A stretch of 64,000 bases of DNA from Capniomyces stellatus (taxonomy: Eukaryota; Kickxellomycota; Harpellomycetes; Harpellales; Legeriomycetaceae). The position numbers were made by a program, and so were the translations under genes. The notes under the pieces were generated by a model. That model saw nothing but the letters and a program-made list of their open reading frames with translations. It searched no databases and was not told the DNA's origin. The stretch lies in NCBI GenBank assembly GCA_001661515.1, contig LUVW01000002.1:69850-133849 (forward strand). The letters are read 5' to 3'. This document shows, in pieces, positions 23,401-34,312 of this stretch (position 1 is its first letter; every line of letters starts with the position of its first letter).

Positions 23401-26400
23401 GGGCTGACACTGGACCCAAAGCATCCACACCTATACACGAACCTAGGCAGTTTACTGAAGGATCTTGGCTTTGTTCCAGAAGCCATAAACATGTATGAGA
23501 AGGCTGTTGAATACAACCCGAGCTTCGATGTGGCTTTGGCCAACTTGGGGAACGCAGTGCGTGACATGGGCCGTATTCAGGACTCGGTGGAGTGGTACCT
23601 GAGGGCTGTCAAGTCTAACCCAGGTCTAGTCGAAGCCTTCTGCGGACTTGCAAGTGCCATGGCTGGCATCTGCGACTGGCGTGGCAGAGATGGCTGTCAC
23701 CCCAAATTCATCAATAGCTCTATGCCAAGAACCATGGTTTACGAGCCAATCTCCCAGCTACTGTACCAGATCTCTACAGAAAGCAGGAACTTGGCTATGC
23801 ACACAGATGGCAAGTATGGCCTTATAAAAGCCAACGTCAACACGAGTCAACCAGCCATTGGCAACCAAAACGCCGATCCACGTTGTAGGATGTCCAACCA
23901 GCGAATGGTTGGCTGGATGGATAGAGTGGTCGAAATTGTTGAGGACCAGCTATCCTCTCAGACCTACGCAGACAGGTTCTTCTTATTATCTATCACACAG
24001 GACCAAATCAACTTCATAAACCACCTTTACTTGCAAAGCCCGAGCACGAACAAACACGCTACAAATAATGTGCACGCAGAGGCTATTGATCTTAAGTTTG
24101 TGCCTACAAGAAACATGGTGGTTTTTCTTGAAAAGGTGCAGTTGGCTTTTGAAAACTACAACTCTTACAAAGCCAGCCAAAAAAGACTGCACGCATCAAA
24201 CCAGCGGGCTGATCCAGGTCATGACTGCATGGTTTCAAGGTACGTCAAAAGATCTTCACATCTTGCAAGAACCATTGAGGCGTTGGTGAATGCAGCTGAA
24301 AAAGGTTTACCCAAGCCTAGTTGCACACTGCCAGCAGACCATGGACACGGAACCGAGTTTGGCGGGTGCAAAAATAGCAATGACCACCAATGCGCGGATT
24401 CTGCCAACTTTTCTCACATTGCAAACGGTGGCACCAGCCACTTAAGTGCAAGGGTTGGTGACTTGTTAGAGTGGAAAAGGTTGACAGACAGCATTCTGAA
24501 TGAGGGTGGTTGGGCAGTGAGGCTTATTGAAGCGGCAAATCGGTGTCTGTACCGTCTTTGGTATATTGAAAAAAACAAAACTGTGCAAACTGTTGAAGAG
24601 TTTGGCCGTTTGGCAGCTAGCTGGCAGAACAAGCTTGTTTTGCCAGCCGGAATAGCATCCCCTTCCGTCCCCACGGTTCTTCCCTTCCACACCTTTACGT
24701 ACCCAGTGGGACCAAGGCAAGTTCGGCTAATTTCCCACAGAAACGCACTCCGTGTATCCCACAACGTCTATGGGGGCGTGCAAAGCCAAGTCCCGCTGCT
24801 GCCGATCGGTGTCTACCCGCCCCCAGGCCTGCCAAAGCCAGCAGAAGCCCTCATCCCGAGTGCTAGTTCAGGTTTAAACAGGCCGGCAAACCTGACAGCG
24901 GCATTGTCGATCAAGTCGCTGAAGTTGGACTCGGAAATCAAAGCCAAGGAATCCAACAGTGCTTTAAACAGCGTTAATGACAAGCACATTTTGAACATTG
25001 GCTATGTGTCGAGCGACTTTAACAACCACCCTCTGTCGCACCTGATGCAATCGGTGTTTGGCTTCCACGATCGATCCGGGTTCCGGTCATTTTGCTACTC
25101 GACATCGGCTCCAGACAACTCGGTGTACCGTGCTAAGATCATGCGTACAACAGACGTATTCCGCGATGTCAGCCTGCTTTCAAACAACCAGATCATTGAC
25201 CAAATGGCCCAAGACAACATCCACATTTTGGTCAATTTGAACGGATACACCAAAGGCGCTAGAAACGAGATATTTGCTGCTCGGCCTGCTCCCCTGGTTG
25301 TTGCGTACATGGGGTTTGCTGGCGGTTTAGGCTCAGGATGGTGCGATTACATGATCACCGACCCCATTGCTTGTCCGCCCTGGACAGTCAAGTCCGAGCT
25401 AGATGTAATAAAACACCACATCCAACCCAGCAGCAATAACCTTGTCAGAAACGACTCCAAACTGGACCTGCACTCCTCGAGCAACACCAGCTCTAGCTCA
25501 TGGCTTGGCTACGGCAACAGTGACTTGGAAACTGGGAATGAGCCTGGACATGGACCTGACTGCTCATTCAGCGAGTATGACCCTGAAGAAAGTGATGAGT
25601 CGTGGATATATGCTGAACGGGTGATATACCTTCCACACTCTTACTTTGTCAACGACCACCGCCAATCCTCAATCGACCAAAACTACCTGTACCCAAACTC
25701 TGCCAACAAGCCGGTTCCCAGTATCCACCACTTGAACAGCGACAGAACCACCCCTGAAAACAAAACCGACTTGTTCTCTGAATCTAAAGCTAGGTCTGAA
25801 CTCGACACACCAAATGATCCTGCAATCAACACCAACACCAACTCTGGCTACGCACCTTGCTCAAGCTCAACCGCATACCTCCGAAATGATCACCCAGCGG
25901 GCAACTGTGGTCTACTGCTACATAAAGACCTGGTTCCGGCTCCTTTGCCAGCAGTGCTGCCCAAACTTCCTACTCCGGAGCCGGTAGAAATTGTAGAAGA
26001 GGCTGTAGACGTAGTCAGCGAGTCAGAGTTGCAGTGGCTTAATGAACAGGACCTGCGCTGGGCCACTCGGGTCAGGCTGTTTCCATGGCTTCCTCAGGAC
26101 ACCTTTATATTTGCAAACTTTAACCAGCTGTACAAAATTGATCCTTCACTGTTCAAGCTTTGGCTTTCGATTCTTGAAGCCACCCCAAACTCTATACTCT
26201 GGCTGCTAAACTTTCCGCAAGCAGGCCAGCAAAACCTAATCCAGGTGGCTATACAGTGGTGTGGCGAGGAGTTGGCAAGCAGAGTGGTGTTTACGAATGT
26301 GGCGGCCAAGTGCCTTCACATATTTAGAGGCAGAGTTGCCGACCTGTTTTTGGACTCGTTTGATTGCAACGCTCACACTACTGCTGTGGATATACTGTGG

Positions 26401-27294
26401 AGCGGAACTCCTATCCTCACTTGGCCAAAGCTAGACTACAAAATGTGCTGCCGTGTTGGTGCTTCTGTTGCTTCAGCTGCTACAAACTTTTCCAACTCGC
26501 ACATTCTGCACAAGTCCAACATGATGATTGTTGGCTCTGAGACCCAGTACTTTGAACGCGCAGTCCAGTTTGCAAACTCGCTAAAGGTCAAATATGTTTT
26601 GCTTTCAACACCCTCAACGCTACTCCCAGCCTCTCATCACTCCCCCTTGGTACACCGCTTCCAACCACCATTAAACAGTACACAGAGCTCTAGCTACCCA
26701 TTCAACGAGCACAACATGTTTGTTCCTGACCCAATAACCAAAAGGGTTGTTCATAGACTGACCAGCGGACTGGTAAGCGACTATAGAAAGGCTCTTTTTA
26801 CCAACAGGTTCCAAAACCGCCTTTTTGACACCAAAAGGTGGGTTAGAAACCTTGAAACCGGTCTTAAAACTATCTGGGACGAATGGGTTGAAAACGGCTA
26901 TTGCAAAGGAATCAGACCCACCAAACCACAAAGCCCAATCCACCAACCTCACACTGGCTACGCCGATGACTGCCACTCTGTTAGTACTGTAAACAACTCT
27001 AAAAACACTCGCTTTTATCTCTCCCAGCTTGCCGGTTCCATCCACCAAAAACACGCCTTTAACGTGTCTAAATTCCGCTCAGCCGTCATCACCAATACAA
27101 GCTCAAAAACAAGCTTCGACACTCCAACTGACCCCATCAATCAATCAAGAACTAATGTCAACAATGAAAGCTGCTCTAACGACCTTGCCTCTTACAAGGA
27201 CCTGGCTATTATTTCTCCTGCACAAAATGTATATGTTTTAGACGCCGATGACGGGATGCCATCACTTGATAGTCTCATTTCTTTGTCGTTCTAA
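20419..27294 (+). CDS. Giant O-GlcNAc transferase (GT41) with TPR region
   Basis: 2291 residues in one exon. The enzyme class moves GlcNAc from UDP-GlcNAc to Ser/Thr of nuclear and cytosolic proteins. Residues 1-580 are Asn/Tyr/Ser-rich and unlike known domains. TPR-like helical units occupy about 585-1090 (for example NIGTTLQSMGRLKEAEGWWRKA and LYTNLGSLLKDLGFVPEAINMYEKA). The catalytic half starts near 1520 with GYVSSDFNNHPLSHLMQS and ILVNLNGYTKGARNE, closely matching animal OGT. Positions equivalent to human His498, Lys842 and His920 are present (His1537, Lys1906 in FNQLYKIDP, His1986 in NAHTTAVDILWSGTP), so activity is expected. The region between the two catalytic lobes (about 1655-1870) is long, acidic and Ser/Asn-rich, larger than the animal intervening domain in spacing and unlike it in sequence. 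A further low-complexity tail follows residue 2180. Ascomycete yeasts lack this enzyme, while basal fungi keep it. Confidence 0.93.
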   Translation: MNAGYQQGNAKLKCSPQDLKASEIWANRNNSGKLKKVIKLDKTKIAENRGKFKSKYKTTIQEKMSNIGSVVVASEELKKLNCVCSQQTSDDSAEKARQTHLNFKRNVYNRIWIDRTDRIEKVDAVDRKGDHMDLYNEHQEANKVNMVDGEIKGPSRYEGGVNLRYDESQVSWREALAVEGPRINYSAIGAPLSYNPTYINNNSNAPSRNSVNNLVGGSRYEDYANYGQQSWFYDAHGLQNNQNVNYTRIADNNRYPQMDPPPSPTIPSFYTRDTHNLMLPASPRQYAPQIHHPNISNSNCTSYQTSEYRNDRNCYESTSYRTNGYNPDNMVGNERTDYTVPNTALGIGVGATEGARFFALSCQFGCCNNQLGPRLDGASLGCTRNTSYSNLAYGDNGSGYSDNANGLARAQPSNIPLNPYYPNLSQNILHENSAYTDSIYQQAGSQTNSSRYYAGSEYSYHGAVAGNIGQYNNLAMGNDEVNYKDSSVERRHYFLNGNDEENKATQSLEAGSVYSSGFVGSNSNTHQNGHMGSSHQNHYGGPNQIGVCESNYKFQSDYSNQNGIGLNSNLGGYGLGEQTFDEAKLEKILIYAHETFAKNHMDRNLLSDLEYICHSYPKFLPGKLLLACVHFSRRSFDESLKVNMDILSIEPSYVEAMSNIGTTLQSMGRLKEAEGWWRKAIRIKNDYFDAIENLIGVLCANESGGAKPRYSEALQICEFVVSRLEIGVDGNGSGAPGGIDGVQGTQGRRKRPKAYSVLDKHRPRLQSLLYSLGNLKHTLGDAIGARAVYQDAIECVLGEMTLSELMEDMERVAKLDELSQVYDSAIYGSGPGTDANESMDCNEGSRDLCPSKSIGGWMASLKTFLMTPSRATECLNIIFPGYNGLLPGLAAALTGDRSVELQVSQVSANLLLTLAKSFQEHPTEVQPLSVVLPLYYLSLALNPSPSTCNNLGIILSGLPSPLTPVNLPNGANPNRPIQTQASLGSALAMQYYAFGLTLDPKHPHLYTNLGSLLKDLGFVPEAINMYEKAVEYNPSFDVALANLGNAVRDMGRIQDSVEWYLRAVKSNPGLVEAFCGLASAMAGICDWRGRDGCHPKFINSSMPRTMVYEPISQLLYQISTESRNLAMHTDGKYGLIKANVNTSQPAIGNQNADPRCRMSNQRMVGWMDRVVEIVEDQLSSQTYADRFFLLSITQDQINFINHLYLQSPSTNKHATNNVHAEAIDLKFVPTRNMVVFLEKVQLAFENYNSYKASQKRLHASNQRADPGHDCMVSRYVKRSSHLARTIEALVNAAEKGLPKPSCTLPADHGHGTEFGGCKNSNDHQCADSANFSHIANGGTSHLSARVGDLLEWKRLTDSILNEGGWAVRLIEAANRCLYRLWYIEKNKTVQTVEEFGRLAASWQNKLVLPAGIASPSVPTVLPFHTFTYPVGPRQVRLISHRNALRVSHNVYGGVQSQVPLLPIGVYPPPGLPKPAEALIPSASSGLNRPANLTAALSIKSLKLDSEIKAKESNSALNSVNDKHILNIGYVSSDFNNHPLSHLMQSVFGFHDRSGFRSFCYSTSAPDNSVYRAKIMRTTDVFRDVSLLSNNQIIDQMAQDNIHILVNLNGYTKGARNEIFAARPAPLVVAYMGFAGGLGSGWCDYMITDPIACPPWTVKSELDVIKHHIQPSSNNLVRNDSKLDLHSSSNTSSSSWLGYGNSDLETGNEPGHGPDCSFSEYDPEESDESWIYAERVIYLPHSYFVNDHRQSSIDQNYLYPNSANKPVPSIHHLNSDRTTPENKTDLFSESKARSELDTPNDPAINTNTNSGYAPCSSSTAYLRNDHPAGNCGLLLHKDLVPAPLPAVLPKLPTPEPVEIVEEAVDVVSESELQWLNEQDLRWATRVRLFPWLPQDTFIFANFNQLYKIDPSLFKLWLSILEATPNSILWLLNFPQAGQQNLIQVAIQWCGEELASRVVFTNVAAKCLHIFRGRVADLFLDSFDCNAHTTAVDILWSGTPILTWPKLDYKMCCRVGASVASAATNFSNSHILHKSNMMIVGSETQYFERAVQFANSLKVKYVLLSTPSTLLPASHHSPLVHRFQPPLNSTQSSSYPFNEHNMFVPDPITKRVVHRLTSGLVSDYRKALFTNRFQNRLFDTKRWVRNLETGLKTIWDEWVENGYCKGIRPTKPQSPIHQPHTGYADDCHSVSTVNNSKNTRFYLSQLAGSIHQKHAFNVSKFRSAVITNTSSKTSFDTPTDPINQSRTNVNNESCSNDLASYKDLAIISPAQNVYVLDADDGMPSLDSLISLSF

Positions 27295-27838
27295 CCAACT
27301 CTATCACTATTCTCTTAATGGTGCTTGTTGCGTAGTACAAAATTCCCCCTTTTTTCCGCCCTCGCTTTCCCCTCCTATACCCGCTTTCTTTATTCCTCAA
27401 AACTTGTAATATATTTTTTTTCTAACGCTTGCTTTCCACTTGCGCGTGCCTTTTATCTAACAATTTAACTTGATGATTTGGTGTGATTAAAATAAAAATA
27501 TACAATGCAAAAAAAAAATAAAATAAAATAAAATAAAAAATATATATTAACATTGTACAAAACTTGGATATTTTGTCAACTTTGGAATTCTGCCCTCCTT
27601 ACTCCGCGCATATCTAGTACCAGAAACTTTAAATTTGTGCAAATGTAAATTGATTGGTTTATCAACCAGGAAACGAAACGAAACGAAAGCATGACGCTAA
27701 AATGGACTCAAAAAAATACTTAAATGTGCTTGAAATGAGTTTTAGGAATAAACATCAGCTAGCTCAACAAGACTAAACTCAAATAAAAAAAAACATAAAA
27801 ATAAAAAAAAGAGGGGGGAAGGGGGGGCAAGAAAATTG
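27295..27838. terminator. 3' region between convergent genes
   Basis: About 540 bp between facing stop codons. An A-rich stretch with repeated aaataaaataaaa near 27517-27545 could serve as polyadenylation sequence for the transferase. No gene was seen. Confidence 0.45.
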
Positions 27839-30800
27839 CTACCTCGAGTAAATGAGGGAAATCAAGATTCGTTTAGCCAATTCGCCAACGGGTCTTACCA
27901 ACAGACTTTTTTCAACTTCGTTCATTTGTTTGTTTTTAGCAAAAAGGGATTGTTTTGAACTGAAATACTCAAAGACCTCGAGCAACTCGGATTTGTACTT
28001 GAACTGGGCCTTCTTTCCCTTACTTTCATCGCCATAGCCAGCATACAGGTCTTTATAAGCGGTTCCGTCAAACACATCGAGTTCGTTTTGGCGCTCGCTG
28101 TTGTTGTGGAAGATGGCGCTGTAGAGCATACACAGTTTCATTAGGATCTTTTTGGGCTCGTACTTTTTGTGCTTGAACGCGGTCTTTGCTATTATTAGGG
28201 AAACCATCAATATTTTGTTGATTTTTGTTGGTTGCAAGTATCGATGGTAGTTTTGCACTTTTACGCTTTGTGCGTGGTCCCGTATTTGCTGGATGATAGC
28301 GCTGCAGCTGTGTGAAACACTGCCCTTGGTGTTTGTTCGCGAAATGGACTCGATCTGGGATCTGGGCTTGGGTTGGTCCTTGCTATCAAAGTACGACTTG
28401 CCTATGTCAGCTTTGCTTACTTGGCCCGATCCACGGCTTGGTTCTGAACCAGCATTGCCATGTTTTGGGGTGCAAGACTTGCTGGTGTTCGCATGTACAC
28501 CAATGGTCGAGTTTAGGCTTGAGGTCAAATGGCTGCTGTTAAAGGCAGCCTTTTTGTTCTGTGTAACGTTGATGCCCAACTTGCTGAACACTAGTGGGAA
28601 CATCAAAAACATTTTAGTTTTTACAAAAAAGTCATACATCAGCTGGTTGCTAAGCTCGGCTGAACACGCGATTAGGGCCTCAAAGTCGCTATAATCCATG
28701 CTGCTCCTATGTTCACTATAAAACGACTTTATTATGCAGACCGAAAGCCTACTAAAGTACGAGTCGACCCTTGTGGCACCTTTATCTCCAACCTCGCCAC
28801 TGCTGTCGCCGTCTGCATTGGAAATACACTCGGTGCTGCTATCTTCCGGCTGCTCCACACTGTGCCTTTCCTCGCTTGATTCATCCTCTGCTTCAAGTTC
28901 TTGCATCTGTGATATCATTTCTATCTCGAGCTCGCCAGCTATTTGCAGAATACTGGCGTTCAGTTCGGTTATCTCGCTTTCCTGCTGCTCATCCTCCACA
29001 AATGTATTTGGGTCATCAAAAAACAACTCCCCTGAACTGTTTTCTGTTCTCCATGTGGACAGGTCATTCAGATCCGTATAGGAATTGATTGCAGAGCCAC
29101 TGCTTCTACCCGGCCCATTGTCTCTACCAGACCCAAGCACGGTTTTGGTCAGCCTCGAGTCAGGTCCACTGTTTCCCCAGTCTGTGCCACTTCTTGTGTC
29201 CGTCTCGACACTACCCCTGTACCTATAGCTGCCATTTGCGCTTTTTTCATTCAGCTTGATGTTCTTTTTAGACAAAAACACATTTCCTCTGACACTTGGC
29301 TTGAATAACGACTTTGGGTTAATGATCTCATCTACTCTAAAATAATCACTGTCGATATGCCAGGCACTGTTTGCATCTAGTGCCAGCCTGTTCAGCCCCA
29401 ACAGCGAGCCTCGCTCTCTCTCTCTCTCTCCACGCCCAATCCTATCAGCCTTATCGTTTGGTCCAGCCAGCTCCAAAAACGCATTGCTTGCATCCGGCTT
29501 TCTGTCATGTCTGTGCCTTGGACTTAATTTGGCCATTTTCACGTCTTTGATACTCAGTCTATGTCTATTCTCATGTCTATCCATGCTGTTCGCCTGTGAT
29601 CTCTCCGCCAACGGATACAAAGCCTCTTTAAGTTTTGTGTTGCTTGTACCCAACACCCCAGCTTCTTTGTCTCTGCTGTACAACCTTTGTCTAATTCCAA
29701 TATCTGTGTACTTGCCCTTATCCCCTTCTAAATACATATTGTAACTCTCTGGTTTGTAGCCATTGCCGCTTGAGCTCTTCTGCAGTCGTCTGCCAACCTT
29801 TGGTCTGGAATCTATTTTTTTCGTCCCAACACCTGCATATCTGGACAATCCCTCAGTATTTAAATAATTGCTGGTGCCGGGCAGCTCTACTTGGCCTGCC
29901 ATATTGCCACCATACCCCGCAACCGGCTGCATACCCCCAGCCAACCTCAGTTGGTTTTCATAAAAGTCCAAATCAAAATCAGTGGCTTTTTCTTTTTCTT
30001 TTTCTTTTTTTTCTTTTGCTAGCAGCTCTACTGCACCTAGCGCCAACCCAACTTTAATCGCTGATCCCTTGCTCTCCCTATATATATCTGCAATGCCAAA
30101 GGCCTTATCCAAAAACATACCTTCTCTAGCCAACATATCCCCTAAACCACCCTTCATATTCATAGCGATATCAATTTGGCTTCTATTCGCCTTTATTATG
30201 CCCATTTTGCTCCTGTATGAATCAAGGTTTGGCCCCAAATCATACAGCCCACCATATTTCACTTCATGGATAAAGCTATCATCAACTGAGCCTATCTTTA
30301 TTGTCTTTTTTTTGTTACTTTTATTTGGACTCTTCTTTTTCTTCAAGCCCGCATCGTCCTTGTGCTCCGTATACTTGCTACCCCTCTCCCGTCTCCCATT
30401 AAACGTTTTTAGACAATCTATCGATATAGACTTGCTCAGTCTAAACGAGTCCATCACCTTGCTAGACTTTGCTCTTCTTGTTCTGTTTGGATTGTTGAAT
30501 CCGTTTCTTATTTTCAGATAAGACTCGTTGGTATACTCGACACACTCTCCGTAATCTTCGTCTGTTGAATACATGTCAGACAATACGCCATCACAGTAGT
30601 AGCCCGCTGCTCTACAGTCCAGCCCGCACCTGTTGCAAACATCTCTCCAATCCTTGCTCGTGAACTGGTTTGAATCAATAAACATAGCCAGTTTCTTGTC
30701 CATAGCCAAATTCGGTTTCAAAACTGTTCTAGCATTGGTTGGTCTGTTTGTAACTTCTTTGCTTTTTAAGTTTCTTTTTCCCGAATTGGCAAAAAATTCT

Positions 30801-31420
30801 TGGTTAATATTTAAATAATCTATACTGCCATTCTTATCTCTACCCACTCCGCTTGGCGATTTATAATCAAGTAAATCCTCGCGCGCCATGCCACGCTTTG
30901 CAAAGCTGTTTTCTACACTATCCATCACAACATAACTTTCGCCCATTACATTGTACTTTCCAAAACATCTACCGTTTGTATCTGCTGCGTCTGTGTTGGC
31001 CACGTTCGCCTTTTTATAATTATGCTTTAACCCAACATCATTATTTGACCTTCCTGGCGCTAAAAATCTTATATCGTTTGCCAACCTTACTCCTTTCCGC
31101 TCCTCTGATAAATGGTATTTGTGCTTATCCATCACCAACCCATTTTTATCTTTGCTTGCTGAAGATACACCAAGGTCGTATATTCTTTCGGTTTGGAAAA
31201 AGTCCTGTGCAATGTTGGTGGCTCTGGTATCTTTGCCATTCTGCGCCCTACTTGCCCTGATCTTCTCGCTACTCGGTTGAAGATGCATGCTTGTCATAAT
31301 TGACGCTATGTCCTCCTCTGAGGAATTCAAAAAGTGTAACTCCTTTGAGTACAAACTACCTGCGCCCATTCCTTGATATCCTTCATTTCTCTTATGTTTG
31401 GTAGTCTTGTAATTGATCAT
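27839..31420 (-). CDS. Unrecognised 1193-residue Ser/Asn/Lys-rich protein
   Basis: One long frame. The first ATG in it is at 31420-31418; it stays open upstream to a possible splice acceptor (TTGCAG, about 31440), so a further 5' exon is possible. The N-terminal two thirds are basic and low in complexity with many Ser, Asn, Lys and Arg. A Cys-rich patch lies near residues 260-290 (CNRCGLDCRAAGYYCDG), possibly metal-binding. An acidic Glu/Ser segment (EAEDESSEERHSVEQPEDSS) lies near 840-870. The C-terminal 300 residues look folded, with helical hydrophobic patterns (FEALIACSAELSNQLMYDFF, NKILMVSLIIAKTAFKHKKY, VGELAKRILISLI). I do not recognise the family. It could be a lineage-specific regulatory protein. 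Coding status rests on the frame length and the folded-looking C-terminus. Confidence 0.75.
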   Translation of the reverse strand: MINYKTTKHKRNEGYQGMGAGSLYSKELHFLNSSEEDIASIMTSMHLQPSSEKIRASRAQNGKDTRATNIAQDFFQTERIYDLGVSSASKDKNGLVMDKHKYHLSEERKGVRLANDIRFLAPGRSNNDVGLKHNYKKANVANTDAADTNGRCFGKYNVMGESYVVMDSVENSFAKRGMAREDLLDYKSPSGVGRDKNGSIDYLNINQEFFANSGKRNLKSKEVTNRPTNARTVLKPNLAMDKKLAMFIDSNQFTSKDWRDVCNRCGLDCRAAGYYCDGVLSDMYSTDEDYGECVEYTNESYLKIRNGFNNPNRTRRAKSSKVMDSFRLSKSISIDCLKTFNGRRERGSKYTEHKDDAGLKKKKSPNKSNKKKTIKIGSVDDSFIHEVKYGGLYDLGPNLDSYRSKMGIIKANRSQIDIAMNMKGGLGDMLAREGMFLDKAFGIADIYRESKGSAIKVGLALGAVELLAKEKKEKEKEKATDFDLDFYENQLRLAGGMQPVAGYGGNMAGQVELPGTSNYLNTEGLSRYAGVGTKKIDSRPKVGRRLQKSSSGNGYKPESYNMYLEGDKGKYTDIGIRQRLYSRDKEAGVLGTSNTKLKEALYPLAERSQANSMDRHENRHRLSIKDVKMAKLSPRHRHDRKPDASNAFLELAGPNDKADRIGRGERERERGSLLGLNRLALDANSAWHIDSDYFRVDEIINPKSLFKPSVRGNVFLSKKNIKLNEKSANGSYRYRGSVETDTRSGTDWGNSGPDSRLTKTVLGSGRDNGPGRSSGSAINSYTDLNDLSTWRTENSSGELFFDDPNTFVEDEQQESEITELNASILQIAGELEIEMISQMQELEAEDESSEERHSVEQPEDSSTECISNADGDSSGEVGDKGATRVDSYFSRLSVCIIKSFYSEHRSSMDYSDFEALIACSAELSNQLMYDFFVKTKMFLMFPLVFSKLGINVTQNKKAAFNSSHLTSSLNSTIGVHANTSKSCTPKHGNAGSEPSRGSGQVSKADIGKSYFDSKDQPKPRSQIESISRTNTKGSVSHSCSAIIQQIRDHAQSVKVQNYHRYLQPTKINKILMVSLIIAKTAFKHKKYEPKKILMKLCMLYSAIFHNNSERQNELDVFDGTAYKDLYAGYGDESKGKKAQFKYKSELLEVFEYFSSKQSLFAKNKQMNEVEKSLLVRPVGELAKRILISLIYSR

Positions 31421-32976
31421 TTCTGTTAACTCGGACTGCAATTATGTGCATATATATACATATATCTCTCTCTAGATCCCAGCGCTTTTATTGCTTATTG
31501 ACTTCTACTGTTACAAATATAAATATCCACTTGAACTTGCCTACAGTTGGGCTGCTTTACTTTCTATTCCTTTTCTGTGCAAGATGGCAGTTAATTTAAA
31601 TCAACTCGAATCTGGTTTTTTATTCAAGTTTTTTCTTCTTCCAAATACTAATGGATATATTTGCGTTAAGCTAGTTTGTATGAACAAGTCTAGAGTATGT
31701 TGACACGCTGTTTCGTTTTCTGCACCTCCTCGTTTTTTTTCTGTTTTTTTTTTTGTATTTCCCTTTTTCCTACTAGTATTTGCCTAAATCTTTAGCTTTA
31801 AATTTGGTAGATCTGTACTATTTAAACTTAATTTCCCTTGGCTTGATCAGTTTTGTACTATTTTCTTCAACCAGAAGCAAGAGACTCTGTGTCATAATAT
31901 TAGTGTCAAAATGACAGTGCCAGAGTATCAGCAAATCGCCATTCCATTTCCATGCATCTATTTTCAGCTCCAACCCAACAACCACTACTTTGCATTTTCA
32001 GATGTTACATATTTTCAATCAGCATACTTTAGGGAAAGCTATAAAAATAACACTACTTTATATAGATTTTTTTAATAAGCAATTACGCAAAACCAACAAT
32101 TTTACCATCATAATATACCAACTGTTACATACAACTATTATCAATTGGTATAGCAGAACTTGCAACCTGAAAAAATAACATTTTTTAATTCAATAAAGTA
32201 AACATCATCTTTTCTTTAGCTTATAAACAGTAAACATCGCCTTTTTGAAATATTAAATAAAGGCAAGAGCGCTTTGTAAACCAGCAAATCAAATGACGAT
32301 TTCAACTTTTTTTTAATTAAATTGAACAAGATTACCAAATAAATAAATTACATTGGTATCAAGAGGACTACTGAACTTTTAGCTTTCAATTTGATTTAAA
32401 ATTCTGGTTTATAAATACATTTGCAACATCTTTCAAATGAATAGCAAATTCAACTAACGGAAAAATCATCCCCTGGGAGGATATTTTATTAGTCGCGTTT
32501 CAATTTGATTTAAAATGGTGCGAATCTTTGATATAAAGACGGTTTTTCTAAGCTAACAGGTTTCCAAATTTTTTTATTTTTTATTTTTTACCTTTTACCA
32601 TTTACTTTCAGAGCTACACCTTTTTTTTCGCCAATTGCCTCCTAAAGCTAAGTTAAAAGTATCGCATTATAAATCAGCATCCGTTTTCCTACTTCAAAGT
32701 GGAACTTGAATTAAGCACAAAAACGAAATTACAGTGCTCAAAAGATCCTTCCCAAAATGAACATCTGCATCAATCCAATTATCCTGACTTTACACCAATT
32801 TCAACGTTGCAAAAGTGGACAATCCATTTATAAATTATGTACCATCACACAAATCTCAATCAAAGCAATCGAACGTTACTCGTGCTGAGACGTACAAATA
32901 CACCTCACCAAATATCTTCGATTGTAACTTCAATAATATTTCTGTGCTATATTTCTTTAAAAAGGTGTCGGTGCTT

Positions 32977-33025
32977 TTTCCTATTTCCTATTTCCTATTT
33001 CCTATTTCCTATTTCCTATTTCCTA
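32977..33025. repeat. Heptanucleotide array (TTTCCTA)7
   Basis: Seven perfect units. The unit (TAGGAAA on the other strand) is not the usual fungal telomere repeat TTAGGG. Confidence 0.95.
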
Positions 33026-34282
33026 TTTTCTAAAATAATTTTTTGAAAATAATAAAAAGCGAACATGTTACTCCACTTCGAACATATGATTTACTATTTA
33101 TCACACAAATTCACTCCATACTATTTCTTTCAGGTTGGGCTTTTTTACGCTATTCTCAACTGGAAATAGCATAATTCATTTGCTAGCAACTGCAAAAGTA
33201 TTTCCCGATTGACTTTGGCTTTCTGCACCAGACACAAATCATTCGTTTAAATAAAAAATGTACTATTAGTATAAAGTCATTTTGATTTTTAAGTAAACTG
33301 TTCCAAACTCCAATAACGTGCGCTTCACTGTTTTTTCTTTAGGTAATTATTAGTCAATTTGGCACTTTTTTTATTGTAAATAAATCATAATTGGCACGCT
33401 TTACTTTATTTTTGGGCTCCTATTAAATCTCCACTGTATTAATATACCAATTAAGCTAAATTGATGCTGGCCGGCAATAATGACATATGAAACTAACAGC
33501 AGTAACCTGGCTCCCTTTATTTTGTCTTTAACTATTACTTGATCGGTTTTCGCACTAAAAAAAGCTATCCAATTACATTGTTCAACTCGCTGGCTGTGGT
33601 TTATCACCTAAACATTGGTCAAGGATATTGAATTACAACTGTGTGTATCAAAGTTAACATCGTCGTACAAACTCCTTTTTTTGTATTGAAGTTGCGTCAG
33701 TACTGCTGGTAGCTGATGTTTCAATATACCATTGCTGTATATTTTTTTGCAGCACTTCTAACATTTATTTTAGATTCTTTTTGTTAGCGAGACTATAAAC
33801 CAACAATCCTTCTTATTGAACACCAATCAACCACACGCCTACTAGACCCTTTTTTTTGAAAAAGTAAAGGGTTTAAGCTTCAAATATTAGTATTATGTTT
33901 TTCAAGGCTAGGTTGTGCACTCTAGCGATTACTTTTAAGCATGTAGCTATATATCTTTATATGCTGTTGACCCAGTATAATTTCAGCCAACATCTTGGCT
34001 TTTTCCCTTTATTTATAAATACATATTTATAAATATGAATTTGTAACTATTTATTTGTAACTATGAATTTTATTTTATTTTTTTCGCTTTAAACTTTGTA
34101 TGTAGATGGTAAAGTCAATATATTCATACATTAAAATAAATGTCACAGTATCGTTTACTGCTATACCTTTGTAAAATATCTAAAGGAAATAAATTAATGA
34201 ATGAAAAAAGTTCTCTAAAATGCTGATGTTTATAAACCAGATAGTGTAGACTTATGAACTAGTAAATAAAATAAATTGAAAA

Positions 34283-34312
34283 TGCTATTGCTATTGCTAT
34301 TGCTATTGCTAT
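34283..34312. repeat. Hexanucleotide array (TGCTAT)5
   Basis: Five perfect units followed by a degenerate one. Confidence 0.95.

Noticed and set aside
32977..33025. Interstitial telomere repeat
   Set aside because: The unit TTTCCTA differs from TTAGGG-type repeats; it is an ordinary heptanucleotide microsatellite.
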